From Nageia nagi (taxonomy: Eukaryota > Pinophyta): 64,000 nt of DNA. The notes beneath the pieces are model-generated. The model saw only the letters and a program-made list of their open reading frames with translations. It searched no databases and had not been told where the DNA came from. The stretch is taken from the NCBI GenBank assembly GCA_050084985.1, contig JBITNC010000001.1:110484001-110548000 (forward strand). The letters run 5' to 3'. Positions 46,195 through 58,580 of this stretch are shown here, piece by piece. Within the stretch, counting starts at the first letter, position 1. Every line of letters begins with the position of its first letter. Both the position numbers and the translations under genes were made by a program.

Positions 46195-46528
46195 TGTAGA
46201 GATAAGGAGTACTTTATAAAGATGTAATAGGGATTAGTATGGAGCTATTTTATGATTTCTAGGGGAAATTTATGTAAATATTTATCCATGTTGATACAAC
46301 AATAATTAGTCATTTAGTGATTGTAAATATTTTTATTATTAATAAAATTCAAGCTTGTTAAAAGCAGATATAGTCTCACATTGAGGAGAACCACTATATG
46401 TATAATATGTCCAATTGTATGTGTGTGCATGAATTCTATTTTTTTTTCTATAATTTGCATAACATAAATGGTTAATAATTAAATCTTTTTTTAAGGAATT
46501 AGATAGATAAAGTGTATTAGTGATTACA
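46195..46528 (+). repeat. putative LTR of a second Gypsy element
   Basis: It starts TGTAGAGATAAG after a purine tract (TTAAGGGAGAATAA) and ends TGATTACA just before a primer site-like TGGTATTAGAACA. TG...CA ends, PPT before and PBS after are what a shared LTR would show. I found no second copy in the window, so this rests on structure alone. Confidence 0.45.
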
Positions 46529-46535
46529 TATTATA

Positions 46536-46548
46536 TGGTATTAGAACA
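46536..46548 (+). other. primer binding site-like sequence
   Basis: TGGTATTAGAACA is a near match to the tRNA-Met primer site TGGTATCAGAGCA, placed 7 bp after the putative LTR end and upstream of a gag relic. Confidence 0.55.
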
Positions 46549-46599
46549 TAGTCATTCTTGATGTATGGGTTAAATAAGAGCAGGCTCATCATATATACT

Positions 46600-46950
46600 T
46601 GTAATTAGCCCTCAAAGTTCCTTTTTTGTGACTTATGTATGGAATATTTAGAAATTAGCTCTCAAATTTAGTTGAGAAATCGAAGAGAAGTTTCCATGGA
46701 GAATGATGATTTTAAGAGGTATTTTAGATCTTAGAAGAAATACTTTATAGTATGGTCAACGAACTTGTAGAATTGAAGACTATTCATGATAGTGCTACAA
46801 GAAAAGATTTAAATTTTGAAGAGACATGATTTAATTTGGTGGGAAGCCTATACAGATGCTATTAAAATAGGTTATGAGTTGGATGTGATAGATTGGAGGT
46901 AGTTTAAAGAGATTCTTCAAAATTAATTTTATCCTTTTGGCTATAAATAA
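46600..46950 (+). pseudogene. Gypsy gag fragment
   Basis: Plus-strand frame LKRHDLIWWEAYTDAIKIG (46813-46869), then VIDWR, then FKEILQN, then FYPFGYK (to 46947) matches the conserved WW-E...F-P-Y region of Ty3 gag capsid. Several stops occur. It lies downstream of the putative LTR and primer site, in the right order. The element breaks off at about 46,960 where the minus-strand Copia relic begins. Confidence 0.65.
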
Positions 46951-46959
46951 CATCATTTT

Positions 46960-47945
46960 ACTCAACATGGCTATATAGATCCATGTTAATCAAGTAAATA
47001 GTATTATCAATAATATTAGCCCAAATATATTAAGGTAAACAACATACAATCTCATAATCTAACCTATTCTATAGTAGTTATATTCATTCTTTCTATAACC
47101 TCATTTTATTGAGCTATCCTTGGAAATAAATTTATTCTTCTTATACCATTATGTGAATAAAAAACATCAAACTCTTTACTACAAAAATCCTATTCATTAT
47201 TTGATTTGAGATATTTTAACCTTTTACCAATTTCATTTTCAATTAATGCCTTCCAAATATTAAAAGTTTTAAAAATATCAAATTTTTTCTTAATACAATA
47301 AACCCATGTATTTCTTATATCATAATATATAAAGGTGATAAAATACTAGGAACCACCTTGTGAAGTTATTTATTAAGGACCCCACAAATCGATATGTACT
47401 AAATCTTACTTTTCACTTTTCCTCTCTTTGCCAACTTTTAAAAAGCTTACTCTTATTTATTTACTATAAATACAATCCTCACAAAATCCCATGTCAATAT
47501 CTTTTAAATTAGGAATCAACTTCTTTGAGTGTGAAATTTTAATACCTTTCTCACTCATACGACCAAGTTTATAATACCACAAAGTTGAGTCTTCACTTAC
47601 TAAAACTAGATTCATAGAGTATTTAGAGAACTTAATAAGTAAATATAGAGTGCCTACCATACTACCTATAGAAACCATCATTGAACCTATTATAAATTTC
47701 CAAACATGATTTTCAAATGTAATTATGTATCCTTCCTTATCCAATTTAGTTGCAGATATGAGATTTCATTTTAAATTTAGGATGTGTCTTGCTTCATTTA
47801 ATATCCATTATATTTTATTGGGTAGTTTTAATGTAAGTTTACTAATTTCAATAATCTTATGTAGATGATTATTACCTAATAACACTTATCCAGACTTACC
47901 AAAAACATAGTCTATGAAATAATCTTTATGTGAAGTTTCATGAAA
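46960..47945 (-). pseudogene. Ty1/Copia relic: protease end, GAG-pre-integrase and integrase core
   Basis: On the minus strand the order is as follows. A protease/linker segment reads KLPNK then NLISATKLDKEGYI (about 47830-47725). The open frame 47744-47457 holds the GAG-pre-integrase domain (LGRMSEKGIKI...CEDCIYSK with its zinc-binding Cys). The integrase core then opens DLVHIDLWGP at about 47404. Read with frameshifts, it continues past an NNE segment near 47200 to VIERMN near 47085. Ty1/Copia order (protease, integrase, RT) is respected. RT and LTRs are not seen. Stops make it inactive. Confidence 0.82.
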
Positions 47946-47949
47946 GGAA

Positions 47950-49080
47950 GCACTAGACTTAATCTCTAAATAGTCATTATATATGTAAATACTAGAATTG
48001 AATTTTTAATATTATGTATATATTATTTTTAGGTTATAAATATGAAGTATTTTAAGTATTTACCATATAAGCCTTACCTAGGACTTATCCAAAGCTCAAA
48101 CATAAGTAGAAGGAGCAATGTTAGGTGATGATTTAAGCAAGAAGAATAATCAAGCTACCCAGGAGGTAAAGGAGCTTCAAATAATCTAAGTCTTGGAGTA
48201 CTTGATTAGTGAAATCAACATCCAATAACCAAATTTCTGATAAATAATATAATGCAAATACATTAGGTCTCGAAGTACCCAAGTAGTGAAATCAACATCC
48301 AATAGGAAGGGTCCTAATAAGCAATACCAAATAAATTAGTAACTTTAGGAGTATGATAAAGCATTACTATTAGGACTCAAAGAATAGTCTAATTTTAGGT
48401 CAAAAAAATAAGTGACATCACCAAAGGAAAAAGAAGGTTCCAATAAAAAAATAACAAAAGATCTTAGGCCTTCATAAGTGATGTTACCTAGATCAAGCGA
48501 GTGAAATTTGAACTAATTCTAGAGGTTTGAGGCAAAATATGTTAATGATGTTAAGTCTAGGTACTTGTAAGGATGATATCAATAATATTAAGTAGAATGA
48601 GTATGTGAAGACCCAAACAACTAGTCAACCAAAATGATGATATTCTCAAAGCTAGATTGACCAATTTTGTATTTATTTCAAGCATAAGAGGATAAAGATG
48701 TTAATAAAAATAACTTGGACATCTGATAAATGTTTAAATCTTGAATCTAAAAATGATAAAGGCTATGAATAAGTCTATATGGCTAGTGAACCAAGTTAAT
48801 AATGTTAGCTAGACTTGAATAACTAATTTTGAACCAATTCTAGAAAAAATAGAGATGATATCAACAACTAGAAGTTCAACTCCTAAAAGGAAGGAGAAGC
48901 TATAGTTTATCCATGATCAAACATGCAAAGGCTTGAAAGAGTAGTGAACTCATCTAGTGATGTCCCAAAAGTGACTCTAAATGCAAGAGGAGAAGTTACA
49001 GTAGAAATAGCCATTGAAAAATCAAATTATTTTCTTATAAGGTAAATCATATTTACATGAATTATATAAAAATATAAATC
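47950..49080. other. unassigned repeat-like sequence
   Basis: No coding frame. Phrases such as AGTGAAATCAACATCCAATA recur (about 48208 and 48279), and words like AGTGATGTTACC and CTAGTGAACC are scattered through it, suggesting an old degenerate repeat. No family assigned. Confidence 0.35.
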
Positions 49081-49084
49081 CTTA

Positions 49085-49440
49085 TAAACTAGAATTTTCA
49101 CTTCTATCACTAAATAATTCTATTAATCAAGTATAGACAATAATTTAAGTAGTTAAATATACATAACATGGTCTAAATTCATCCAAATAATTCTTATTAT
49201 TTTTATCCATAGATAATAAAAACAATTGCATCGATCTATAAGGAAATTGCTATATAGAATCTTGGCTTAGATAGTCGATGCAAATATAGGCATGAGATAA
49301 TAGGATAAATCCAAACAAAATGACTATACTAAATGAAAAAGGAAAGAGAAAAGTAGAATGAAAATTTTCTCTACTCTCTTCTTCCCAAAGTACTAGTCTA
49401 CTAGGATATGTGTGAGGGTTTATCTTTTGCTCCAAATATA
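49085..49440. repeat. diverged direct repeat, copy 1 (partner 50,125-50,460)
   Basis: TTTTCACTTCTATCACTAAA, TTTTATCCATAGATA, GATGCAAA-x-ATAGGCAT, CTACTCTCTTC and TTTATCT occur in the same order and spacing as at 50,125-50,460. Spacing between copies is about 1.04 kb. Confidence 0.7.
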
Positions 49441-50124
49441 TGTCTGATGAAAAAGGTTTTATTGACCTATTTTCATCATTCTTTCTTATTCCATTGACCT
49501 ATTGATATCTCACATATAGTATACAAATCTAATTTTCATTTATGAAAGGAGTTGCCTTTAAGTATTTGGTGGCTATAATATATTGTGTTAGTCTTTAATG
49601 AAAAATTAATCATAGTTTACAATACTTATTATAGCATACACATTGAATAAAAATTAATTCATTTCCATGGAAAATGTTTTGAATCTTGATAGATAAAGGA
49701 TTTTTATTTATCAAGAAAATCCTTATTCTTTTTTTGTTGTCTAATTTTTTTTTATAAACAATTACCACCCTACTTATGCTATTCTCATTTATCATAAAAA
49801 ATGAATGATAAAATGGTATTTAATACATATATAAAGTCATTTTTAGACACATATTTATAGTAATGTATATCATTTCAAAATACCTTGCATGTAGGCCACA
49901 CTCTTTGCAATATCCTTTTGATATTGTATGAAATGACATAAGTTAAATTTTTTTATTTAAAGGTAGTCCCATTTTTATTGAAACTTACACATAAGAAGTA
50001 CAAGAATTGTTCACTTCTCAAAAGAAAAATAAAACTAGTATATTTTCATAGAAATGTTATCACTCTTATCTACTACATCAAGAGTAGAGATTTTACCTTC
50101 TTTACTCATATTTGATAGCCTTAT

Positions 50125-50460
50125 TGACTAGATTTTTCACTTCTATCACTAAATAATTCCTATAATCAGATTTTGAAAATAATTTTAATAGTTAAATATA
50201 AAAATATTATCTAATTACACCTAATTTGTTTTTGGTATTTTTATCCATAGATAGTGCAAAATGTACATTATCCTATACAATAATTAGTACATAGAATTTG
50301 AACTCAAATGGTTGATGCAAACATAGGCATAATATAATAGAATAATTCTAAATAGAAAAAATGTATAAAATTATAAATCTAAGAGCAAAGTACAATCAAG
50401 AGCTACTCTACTCTCTTCATACCAAATAACCAGGTTACTTGTAAGCCTTTATCTAAAATT
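50125..50460. repeat. diverged direct repeat, copy 2
   Basis: Partner of 49,085-49,440. The two could be LTRs of a collapsed small element or a local duplication. No TG...CA ends or primer site were identified. Confidence 0.7.
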
Positions 50461-51190
50461 TATTGTTCATCAAGTATTTTCTATTTCCTTCAAGTATTTT
50501 TTTTTCTTTCAGCTTTATGATTTTTGCACCATCTTCTACAACTCTTCACTCTATAATTTTATAAGATTCTTGAAAACTAATTAAACACCATGATTTCATA
50601 GCATTAAAAATAAGGCTTTCATAAATACCACATTGATATACATATGCAGTTATATTCACTTGAAAATATGATATCAACAATTAATAATATTGTCTATTTG
50701 TATAATTATTTAATAACAATACTTTGTTTAAAAATGAAATGAAACATAGTTTCCTCTCTACCTAAAAGTATTCAAAATATCATTATGTAAGATACTTTAG
50801 ATCTTGCATAACTTTGAATAACCAATAATCTAAACAAGAACATTCTACATGTTTGAAATCATGGAATCAATTTGCATCCCTCATCCATAGTTCTCAAAAT
50901 TTGAACTGATGATTCAAAACTATATTATCTTAAAATAATTATTCCTAGTTATCATTATTGTTTTTTACTTGAAATACCTAAATTGAGTACTATTCCATGT
51001 ATTTTGTACAAGCTTCAAGTACAAAACCATTGTAATGCTGATATAATGTATAGAAATTAGAACATTTAAATAATAATTCAAAATCAAACAAGGTAAAGAT
51101 ATAATATATACAATAAACATATATTCAAATTATAAAAATAAAATAATGCTCCTAACAATAGAATAAAAATCCCCTTAATCACACTAAAAT
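50461..51190. other. unassigned AT-rich sequence
   Basis: I see no gene, repeat or RNA here. Confidence 0.4.
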
Positions 51191-51194
51191 CCCT

Positions 51195-52560
51195 TTAATC
51201 ATAATGAAAATTGCATATACATCTAGCATGGCATTCACAATCACAACATTCAACGAAAGCCATTTTTAAATACTCTTTGAATAATGTCAAACCTTCTTCT
51301 AGAGCTCCCATGGTGGAACATGAGAGAATAATGTTGGTAAAGGTTGTAGAGTTTGGCTTTACACCTGTCAATTGTATCTACTAAAGTCTCTAGATCCTTT
51401 TCAAAAAACCATTTTATGTATATATCCTACTATCAATATTTTCTATGAAATTATTTTTTATATTATGAATCTTATCAAATAATTCCTAAGACTTGTGTAT
51501 TCTTTATTTTATCAAAAAATTCATGAGTATTTTGTATGTCCCCAAACTTAGCATACATGTCTATTAGATTATTCGTCACAACAACATCTAAGTGAAAACC
51601 ACTTATTATTTTTTAATGGATGTCGACATCCTTTTCTAGAGATGTTGAGCTAGTACATGTGGTAAGGACATTATAAAAGGTGAATTCATTATATTGGAAA
51701 CCACTCTCATTTTGTTTCATTTAGTGAAATAGGACCAATGCCTCTTTAGAAAGACCTTATTTTCTATAAGCTATAATCATGAAATTCTATAAAATACCAT
51801 GAGTATCAATGAGGCTACTATACTTGACATACATTTACATGAGGGTATTGAGAAAAAATGAGTATATACAAAATCTCAATTGCCAATTGTGATTGAGAAT
51901 GAGAGTGTGGATATACTTTCCATGGTGTAAGGTATTCTTGTGAATGTAACACTGTAGGAAAGAGATATACACAAAATAGTATAGATTATTATGAACATTA
52001 TACAACATATGCATAACCTCATTCATATGAACCTCTTTATAGAGTACAATGATGATGGTGGAAGTGGTTGGTGTAGAGATGGTAGGTATTCATATAAGAA
52101 GAGAGTAGTAGTCACAACCCTTCTTGGGAGGGCAGAATAGAGTCTCTTGTTCATGGTTGAACACACCCCAATTATTTGATCATTAGGAGATATTCCACCT
52201 TTTTGGAGAAATATGAAACCACTCATGAGGGGCCAACCATGTATGAGGGATGAACAATACAAAAAATGAAGTTGAAGCAATGGGTGGTACTCAACTCTAT
52301 TCACTCAATGGGTGCCACAACCATCATCATAGGTCATTTACAATGACCAACCTTATCATTTAAAATATGCAAGAAAAATATACTATATAAGGGCAGTCAC
52401 AACCATAATATTCAATGAATAAATATTTTCAACTAGTCTTTGATGGATATCCATACCTTTTTCCAAAGCTACCATGGTGGAACATGCTAGAAGAATATTG
52501 ACAACGTTTGTAGAGTTTGGCATTACACTTGAGAATTTTATCTACTTAAAATTACCTTTT
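51195..52560 (-). pseudogene. PPR (PLS-type) protein pseudogene, minus strand
   Basis: Read on the minus strand: ACSTMVALEKGMDIHQRLVEN (about 52520-52450), TLHHGKYIHTLILNH (about 51940-51890), NEFTFYNVLTTCTSSTSLEK, then VVVTNNLIDMYAKFGDIQNTHEFF (51690-51510), and a second TMGALEEGLTLF near 51300. These are L/S-type PPR motifs (LxACAxxxALExGxxIH, NALIDMYAKCG). Related segments appear twice (52.4-52.56 and 51.18-51.38 kb), so the relic contains a duplication or the remains of several repeats. Stops and frame changes are frequent. It resembles, but is not a simple copy of, the PPR sequence at 21.2-23.4 kb. Confidence 0.75.
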
Positions 52561-55500
52561 CAAAAAACTTAATATTATACACATCTTGTAATCATTATAA
52601 TACATGAGATTACAAATCCACTTTTAAAGAGTCTTCGATGTATATGTAAAATCCTATTATAAAACCCCTAGTTTGGTGTATGCTTTAAGGATGAATATCA
52701 AGGAAATCCATGTATATGATCATCTAAAAGTATCATATCTCCATGATAAGGTGCTGATTTTAATTATACACTCAAAATTTTTATGATCATTTGGGCATTC
52801 ATGGAATCAAAGAATCCATCAAGTACATCCATTGGGTAAAAAGTTTAGAAGTCAAGTTGAAAATACAAGATGATTTGGCTACCCTAACAAAAGCACATTT
52901 GGAGAGATTGGAGAAAATGGGACTAATAAATATGGATTTGATGCCATTTATTAACATAATTGGAGTTATAAAATTGATTAATAACCATTTTTATGAGGGA
53001 TAACTATGGTTAGATTAACCCTACCACATCAACAATAAAACCATCGAGTAAATCCTAAGGTTAAAAGTAGAAGGTGATTACCCCAACCCTATCACCAAGG
53101 CTAATATGCTATCTTATGTACCTATTTTAGAAAATATTTAGACAAATCTCAAAAATAAATCTTTAAATATTGAGCTCATCCCAAAGTTTCATAAATTCAG
53201 CTTATAGATTAGCCATATGACTAGTTTCTCAAAGTTTTTACTATAAAAATATCATGTCCTATTCTATAGTTGTGGTAATAAATCTAGGTTACAATATCAT
53301 TCAAAGAGTATTAAAGTATGCCATAGTTGGTATATACCTATGAAAACTCAATACAAATAATGACAAGATAAAAAGGGGTAGCTATAATATTTTTTGATAT
53401 GGTTCTTTCCTTATATATGCTGCAATGTTCTTCATTATGTTGCTTCCCATGATAAATGAAAAATATGAGAAAGATGCCTAAAATCCTTTCATACAATAAT
53501 AAATGGTGCTATATACCTAGCAACATAAATTTTCCCCTTATGATGAATCTATTTTTCTATTAAAAAAAAAAGCCAATAAAGGATACTTAAGCCTAGTGGT
53601 CTTTGATTTTCTAAAAATATCTCCTTTTTAAAAATCATTTTCCTCCAAGATCAATCTTTTATTGAAAGTTGTACCTATAATTTTATCCTAATGAGAATGT
53701 ATCCTTACATACTTATTTATGAATACATCACCAAAAGAGTTGAGCTAGCTAAAAATATCCTCCTAACATGCTCAAAATACTAAATCATCTACCTCTTATA
53801 ATCCTCCATTTAACACCCATTAGACACAATAGTGAACCAATTGGATGCAACTACCTATAACTATAGAAACTTAACTAACATATTCATACACAAATAAAAA
53901 TAAATGAGGTGCTATTTCTTAAAAGAGAAAGACCCCTGTACAAATTATACATAATAATAGTATTATAAATACAAATGAAGGAATAACATAGATGGGGGTA
54001 TAACTATCAGATATCCATGTTACAAAAGTAATAGAACAAAAATACCCTACTATTAATTCCTCTAAGGCTATCCTCCAAATATCTTAGATCAAATAAATAC
54101 AACACACTATGAGAATGGTGATTGCATCATTAATAAGTCCTCAAGTCACAATGGTGACTACATCATTAATAGCTCCTTAGGTCATAATGAATATTGTACC
54201 ATCAGTAGAAGTTTAAGTCTTAATGATGAATGTACCCAATATTCCTATAACTATAAATAAAATTGGTTTCTAATCCTCTTATATTCAAATTATCAAATCA
54301 TAAAAGAATAAGAAAAAGGAGTCTCAGGTTGAATAACTCTTTGTTATGTTGATCTTAGTCTCAAGTACTTTAACCTTGTGATCTATAAAAAGGTATATCC
54401 ATACCTATAAGTTCTCATCCCAAGTCATCTAATTCATTTATCCCTTTTTATTTTAAAACATATTTTTTCTTTATGATCCAACCCCACCATTTTTGCAACC
54501 AATATATCATATGGTATCCATATAAAAATAATAGCCTTGCCCTTCATCACACCTTCAATTGATTCTATAGTTGCTATTGTTAAAATTCCCATAGAAGCCC
54601 TCCACATGTTAGTCCAAATATTTTAAAATGACCATCTGATTTATCCATGCACATACATTGAAAATCACTAATATCCAAGGATATCAAACTTCAAAATATA
54701 CTCATATCCAACATAGTGAAAAAGTAGTCAACCCCTCTCACCAATATCAGTATTGGATAATCACCTATTATTAATCTAAGATATTCTCACCATACATAAA
54801 TATATCAACTACATCCTTCAAGAATACTTTATTACCCAAGAAAACTTATTTTACTAACATAGAACCAAATTCATCAATTTTATAAAACTCCTCAAGGAGC
54901 AAGTGAAAGATTTTTTATTGGATCCCTCTATCTACATTAGTGAAAGCCTTCACAAACTAGTTAGGCATATATTGAATACACCCAAGATCCCACCTATTGA
55001 TCCCAATCTATTAACTACCATCACCTAACAACTCTCAAACTTGGTGGTTGATCCAAACCAATCCATCATAACCACATTAGAAGTGGCTTTTCAAGATTTG
55101 TTGAAGGATACACATGACTTGGAGTAGAAAGATTGCATATTTTGCTAGGACTATGAAAAGTACACAACTTGACTAGACATCATTAAGGTAAAAGTCATAA
55201 CATAAATACCACACTAGAAGCTAACATACTAGGACATGAAATCCATAATTGAAGGAAATTCTTCTTCAACTGAGATATAGAGAATTGAAGCTAAAATTAT
55301 TAAAAATGATATTGATGTGGTATTATTGCATCAATAATTGACCCAAATATAGAACTATGCAAACCAATTTTAAGTAGTGAATATAGAACTTTGCAACTTA
55401 TTTTCCACTAAAAAGAGTCTTTAGAATATATTTGGTACTACATTTCATCAAATCATCCAGATTTACTTAACATATATGGTCAACTTAGCTGATATAGAAT

Positions 55501-57650
55501 AAGGCATCAACAATTAATACAATAAATATATAACAGTTCATTTTTCACAAGGATATATGTAGATGGAATTCTTTTACTAATGACTTAATTAGTAATTGAC
55601 TATTTGACTCTAACAATGATAAGAAAATTCTACTATGTACAAATCCATTCCATTGGTACCAATAAAACTAGTTCAATATCAACTCCATCCTACATCCATG
55701 AAATCTACCACAAACAAGGGAAAGGATCACAAGCCTATAGTAGTAGGAGAGAATTATTTTGTAACTTGGTGAAAGATAACAAAAATGAATTAAAGGCTTC
55801 ATCATTATATTCATGAGAATAATTCCTTTTGACAATGAATGACTATCCTTTAGCGATGATGATGTTTCTACTTACCAAAAATTACCTACCTCTTAAAGTG
55901 AAGAATAAAAAGATGAAATAATATGAATGAAGAGGAAAGAACAAATATAATAAAAACATCATCTAAGTAATTGTTATCTGGAAGTGAAAAAAAAGAGATC
56001 ATAATAAAAAGTTAAATAAAGAAGAAATAATGGTAATGGAAATTAAAAAACATCAAAATGGTATAAAAAGAGAACACCAAACTCATAGAAAGATAGGAGG
56101 CAAACTTCTTCAAATCACTAGTGAAAATAATAATTCATCACATAAGATCAATAATTACTCATTAATCAACCAAATATTCAATTCTATTGTGAAAGATATG
56201 ATACATATCATAATTTTATAAATATTTTTCCCTATTTAGAAAATAGCTATCAAAATCTCATCTCATCACCATACCTAATATAGAGTATTGTTGTTCAAGC
56301 AAAATATAAGTATAAATATGCTAGGGTTGGAAAATGAAAGTAAATAGATAAGAATTAAATTTTTTTGTGTCAATAGCTTTTACATATAATATTCTAGGCT
56401 AGTATAATTCTAGATAATTGAGTTCATTTTCTTAACATGGCCTTATGGACCACCATGGATTTAGTTAGATTGTATTCCTAACTAGAACTCCTAAAATACA
56501 TCAATGTATACATGGAAATCCTTAGAGATATATTGATTTATAATATAATGGGTAATAAAATAATTACCAATAAGACAATTGGTTATGACTTCAGCTAGTG
56601 ATTCATTAAAAATTATCGTCCTAATTTTAGGAACTACTTATCACTCTGGTTTTGGTGAATCCAACATAGAATGGGTAGAATATTAACTAAGGGAAGTAAT
56701 AAAATCTCCAAAAAACTAAGTAAAATACTACCAAATAAGAAGAGATACCATGTGATCACTCCTAATAATATGATTCCTTGTACTAGTTCATCACTAGATA
56801 TAAAAAAGATTCTCAAACTACCAAATGATATCTAGGGAAAAATTATTAAAATATTATTTAAGATCAAATATTCCTATGCCTAGGAACTCAAAATGCAAGG
56901 AAAAGAATTATTCATTGAAGTTAATATTCAATAAATATTTTTAGAGGGGTAATCAGAACTAAGCATGATCTATAAACTTTTTCTACTCTGGCCTTAGTGA
57001 ACCCCCAATATCATCCTTGATTGTGCAACACATTATTGGTTCTGAAGCACATTTATGTTTATGCCCCTACAATTCTTGGTTCAATCACATAGTAAAGTGG
57101 ATCATTTATAATACAATAACCATTTTGTACAAACCCATGACCCAATTCCTACATTACCTACTTAGAGAAGAAAATTTTGTTAATGAAGAAGTTTTAACTT
57201 GGTATCGAGGATTCAAAGATGAAATAGAGAAAGAGTCATCATTGAATATAGAAGGAGGCAAATTATTGTCAATGGTCAATGATATTGAATAGGATTAAGG
57301 GTGAGCCTACATCTAAGTTAAGAAGGATGTTATCAAGAGAGAATTAAAAACTAAATCTTACCAACTTAGAAACATAAGGATATTTTCTACATAATAATTG
57401 AATAAACAAGATGTTAACAACAAAACTTAAAAATAATGAGCTGTTAGAGATAGTTATGGTGGAATAGAATTAAAATAATTTTTAAAAAATAAATGACATA
57501 TATTTAGCTCTAAATAAACAAGTACAATAAGAAGAAGAAGAATAAGAGGGAGAATAAGGAGAAAGTGAAAGAGCATAAAAAGAAATATGGATATAGGATT
57601 GTAATAGAATATACATCTATCACCATATTTTGGCCTTTTATTGAATTATC
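52561..57650. other. unassigned 5-kb region with scattered coding-like segments
   Basis: No family recognised. The most protein-like plus-strand stretch is 54,885-55,200. It reads LLKEQVKDFLLDPSIYISES and continues for about 100 codons with few stops, including DCIFC-x-DYEKY. Others are 52,791-53,003, 55,604-55,816 and 57,017-57,292 (LREENFVNEEVLTWYRGFKDE). They could be parts of one decayed long protein or of a retroelement. I saw no LTRs, RT motif or primer site to support the latter. Confidence 0.25.
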
Positions 57651-57653
57651 ATA

Positions 57654-57663
57654 TTAATACAAG
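57654..57663. other. target-site duplication of MITE, left copy
   Basis: TTAATACAAG, compared with TTAATATAAA at 58317-58326: 8 of 10 identical. Direct duplications of 9-11 bp are typical of Mutator-superfamily insertions. Confidence 0.7.
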
Positions 57664-58316
57664 GGAAAATATCCAAAATACCCCTATAAGTTCACATAAT
57701 ATAAAACATACTCCCACTTTTTTAAAAAAATATAAAAAATAACCCTAGAAATAAAAATAAAGAAAAAAATACACAAATAGATATGGAATAAGAAAAATTC
57801 TATGAAGTTAAATTACAAGGGTATTTTTGATATTACACAAAATTATGAGGGTATTTTTGATATTACACAAAATTATGAGGGTATTTTTATATTATCCTTC
57901 CAAATGAAAAATAATTAAACTACTTTAAAAAATACCCTTGCAAATACAATTTATAAATATACCCTTTTAAAATACAATTTGTAAACATTATGTGAAATTA
58001 TTAAATTTACAAAATAATTTATTAAACTATAAGTGTATTTTACAAATTATGTACATGAAAATATATTAAATATTTTGTTATATTTTATTTTTATTAATTT
58101 AAATTAGATATATTTATATTTTATTAATAGTTCATATATATTATATATACATAAACTATATTATTTGTAATTTACTATTTGTGTTCCTATTCCATATTTA
58201 TTTGTGTATTTGTTTTCTTTTAATTTTTATCTCCATGGGTAGTTTTGATATTTGAAAAAAAGTAGGGATATTTTTGAAATTCTGTGAAATTATAGGAGTA
58301 TTTTAGATATTTTTCC
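57664..58316. mobile_element. Mutator-like MITE with ~140-bp terminal inverted repeats
   Basis: The element starts GGAAAATATCCAAAATACCCCT and ends with the near reverse complement (AGGAGTATTTTAGATATTTTTCC). Inverted similarity runs about 140 bp on each side, through AAATACACAAATA-x-ATATGGAATA (57770-57790) and its inverse TATTCCATATTTATTTGTGTATTT (58188-58211). Inside are two and a half copies of a 30-bp tandem unit GGGTATTTTTGATATTACAC... at about 57819-57895. It has no coding capacity. Long TIRs, small size and 10-bp target duplications point to a non-autonomous Mutator-superfamily element. Confidence 0.82.
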
Positions 58317-58326
58317 TTAATATAAA
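58317..58326. other. target-site duplication of MITE, right copy
   Basis: TTAATATAAA, partner of 57654-57663. Confidence 0.7.
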
Positions 58327-58580
58327 TACCCTCTTACTTTAATTTTATTATGTTACTTATTGTTTATTATTTTCATTTCAAGTATTCTAATTATTATTTC
58401 AATCATTGAAAATTATCTTCTCATTTGTGGGTAAGAACCATAATAATTGGTGTAAGTTAAGTCATAGAATACCAATCAATAGTTCCATTTAACCAAAAAT
58501 AACTACTTTACATCTTGTTTCTTATGTTGATCTAAAGGAGTAGAAATTGGCTTTACCCTACACCAAGCATGCAGAGTGAT

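Noticed and set aside
49250-49795. Two 61-codon minus-strand frames (49,250-49,435 and 49,610-49,795)
   Set aside because: Hydrophobic or Asn/Lys/Ile-rich peptides expected from AT content. The first lies in the diverged direct repeat and is not kept in its partner.
57819-57895. Separate minisatellite locus
   Set aside because: The 30-bp unit lies inside the inverted-repeat MITE and shares its terminal words, so it is treated as part of that element.
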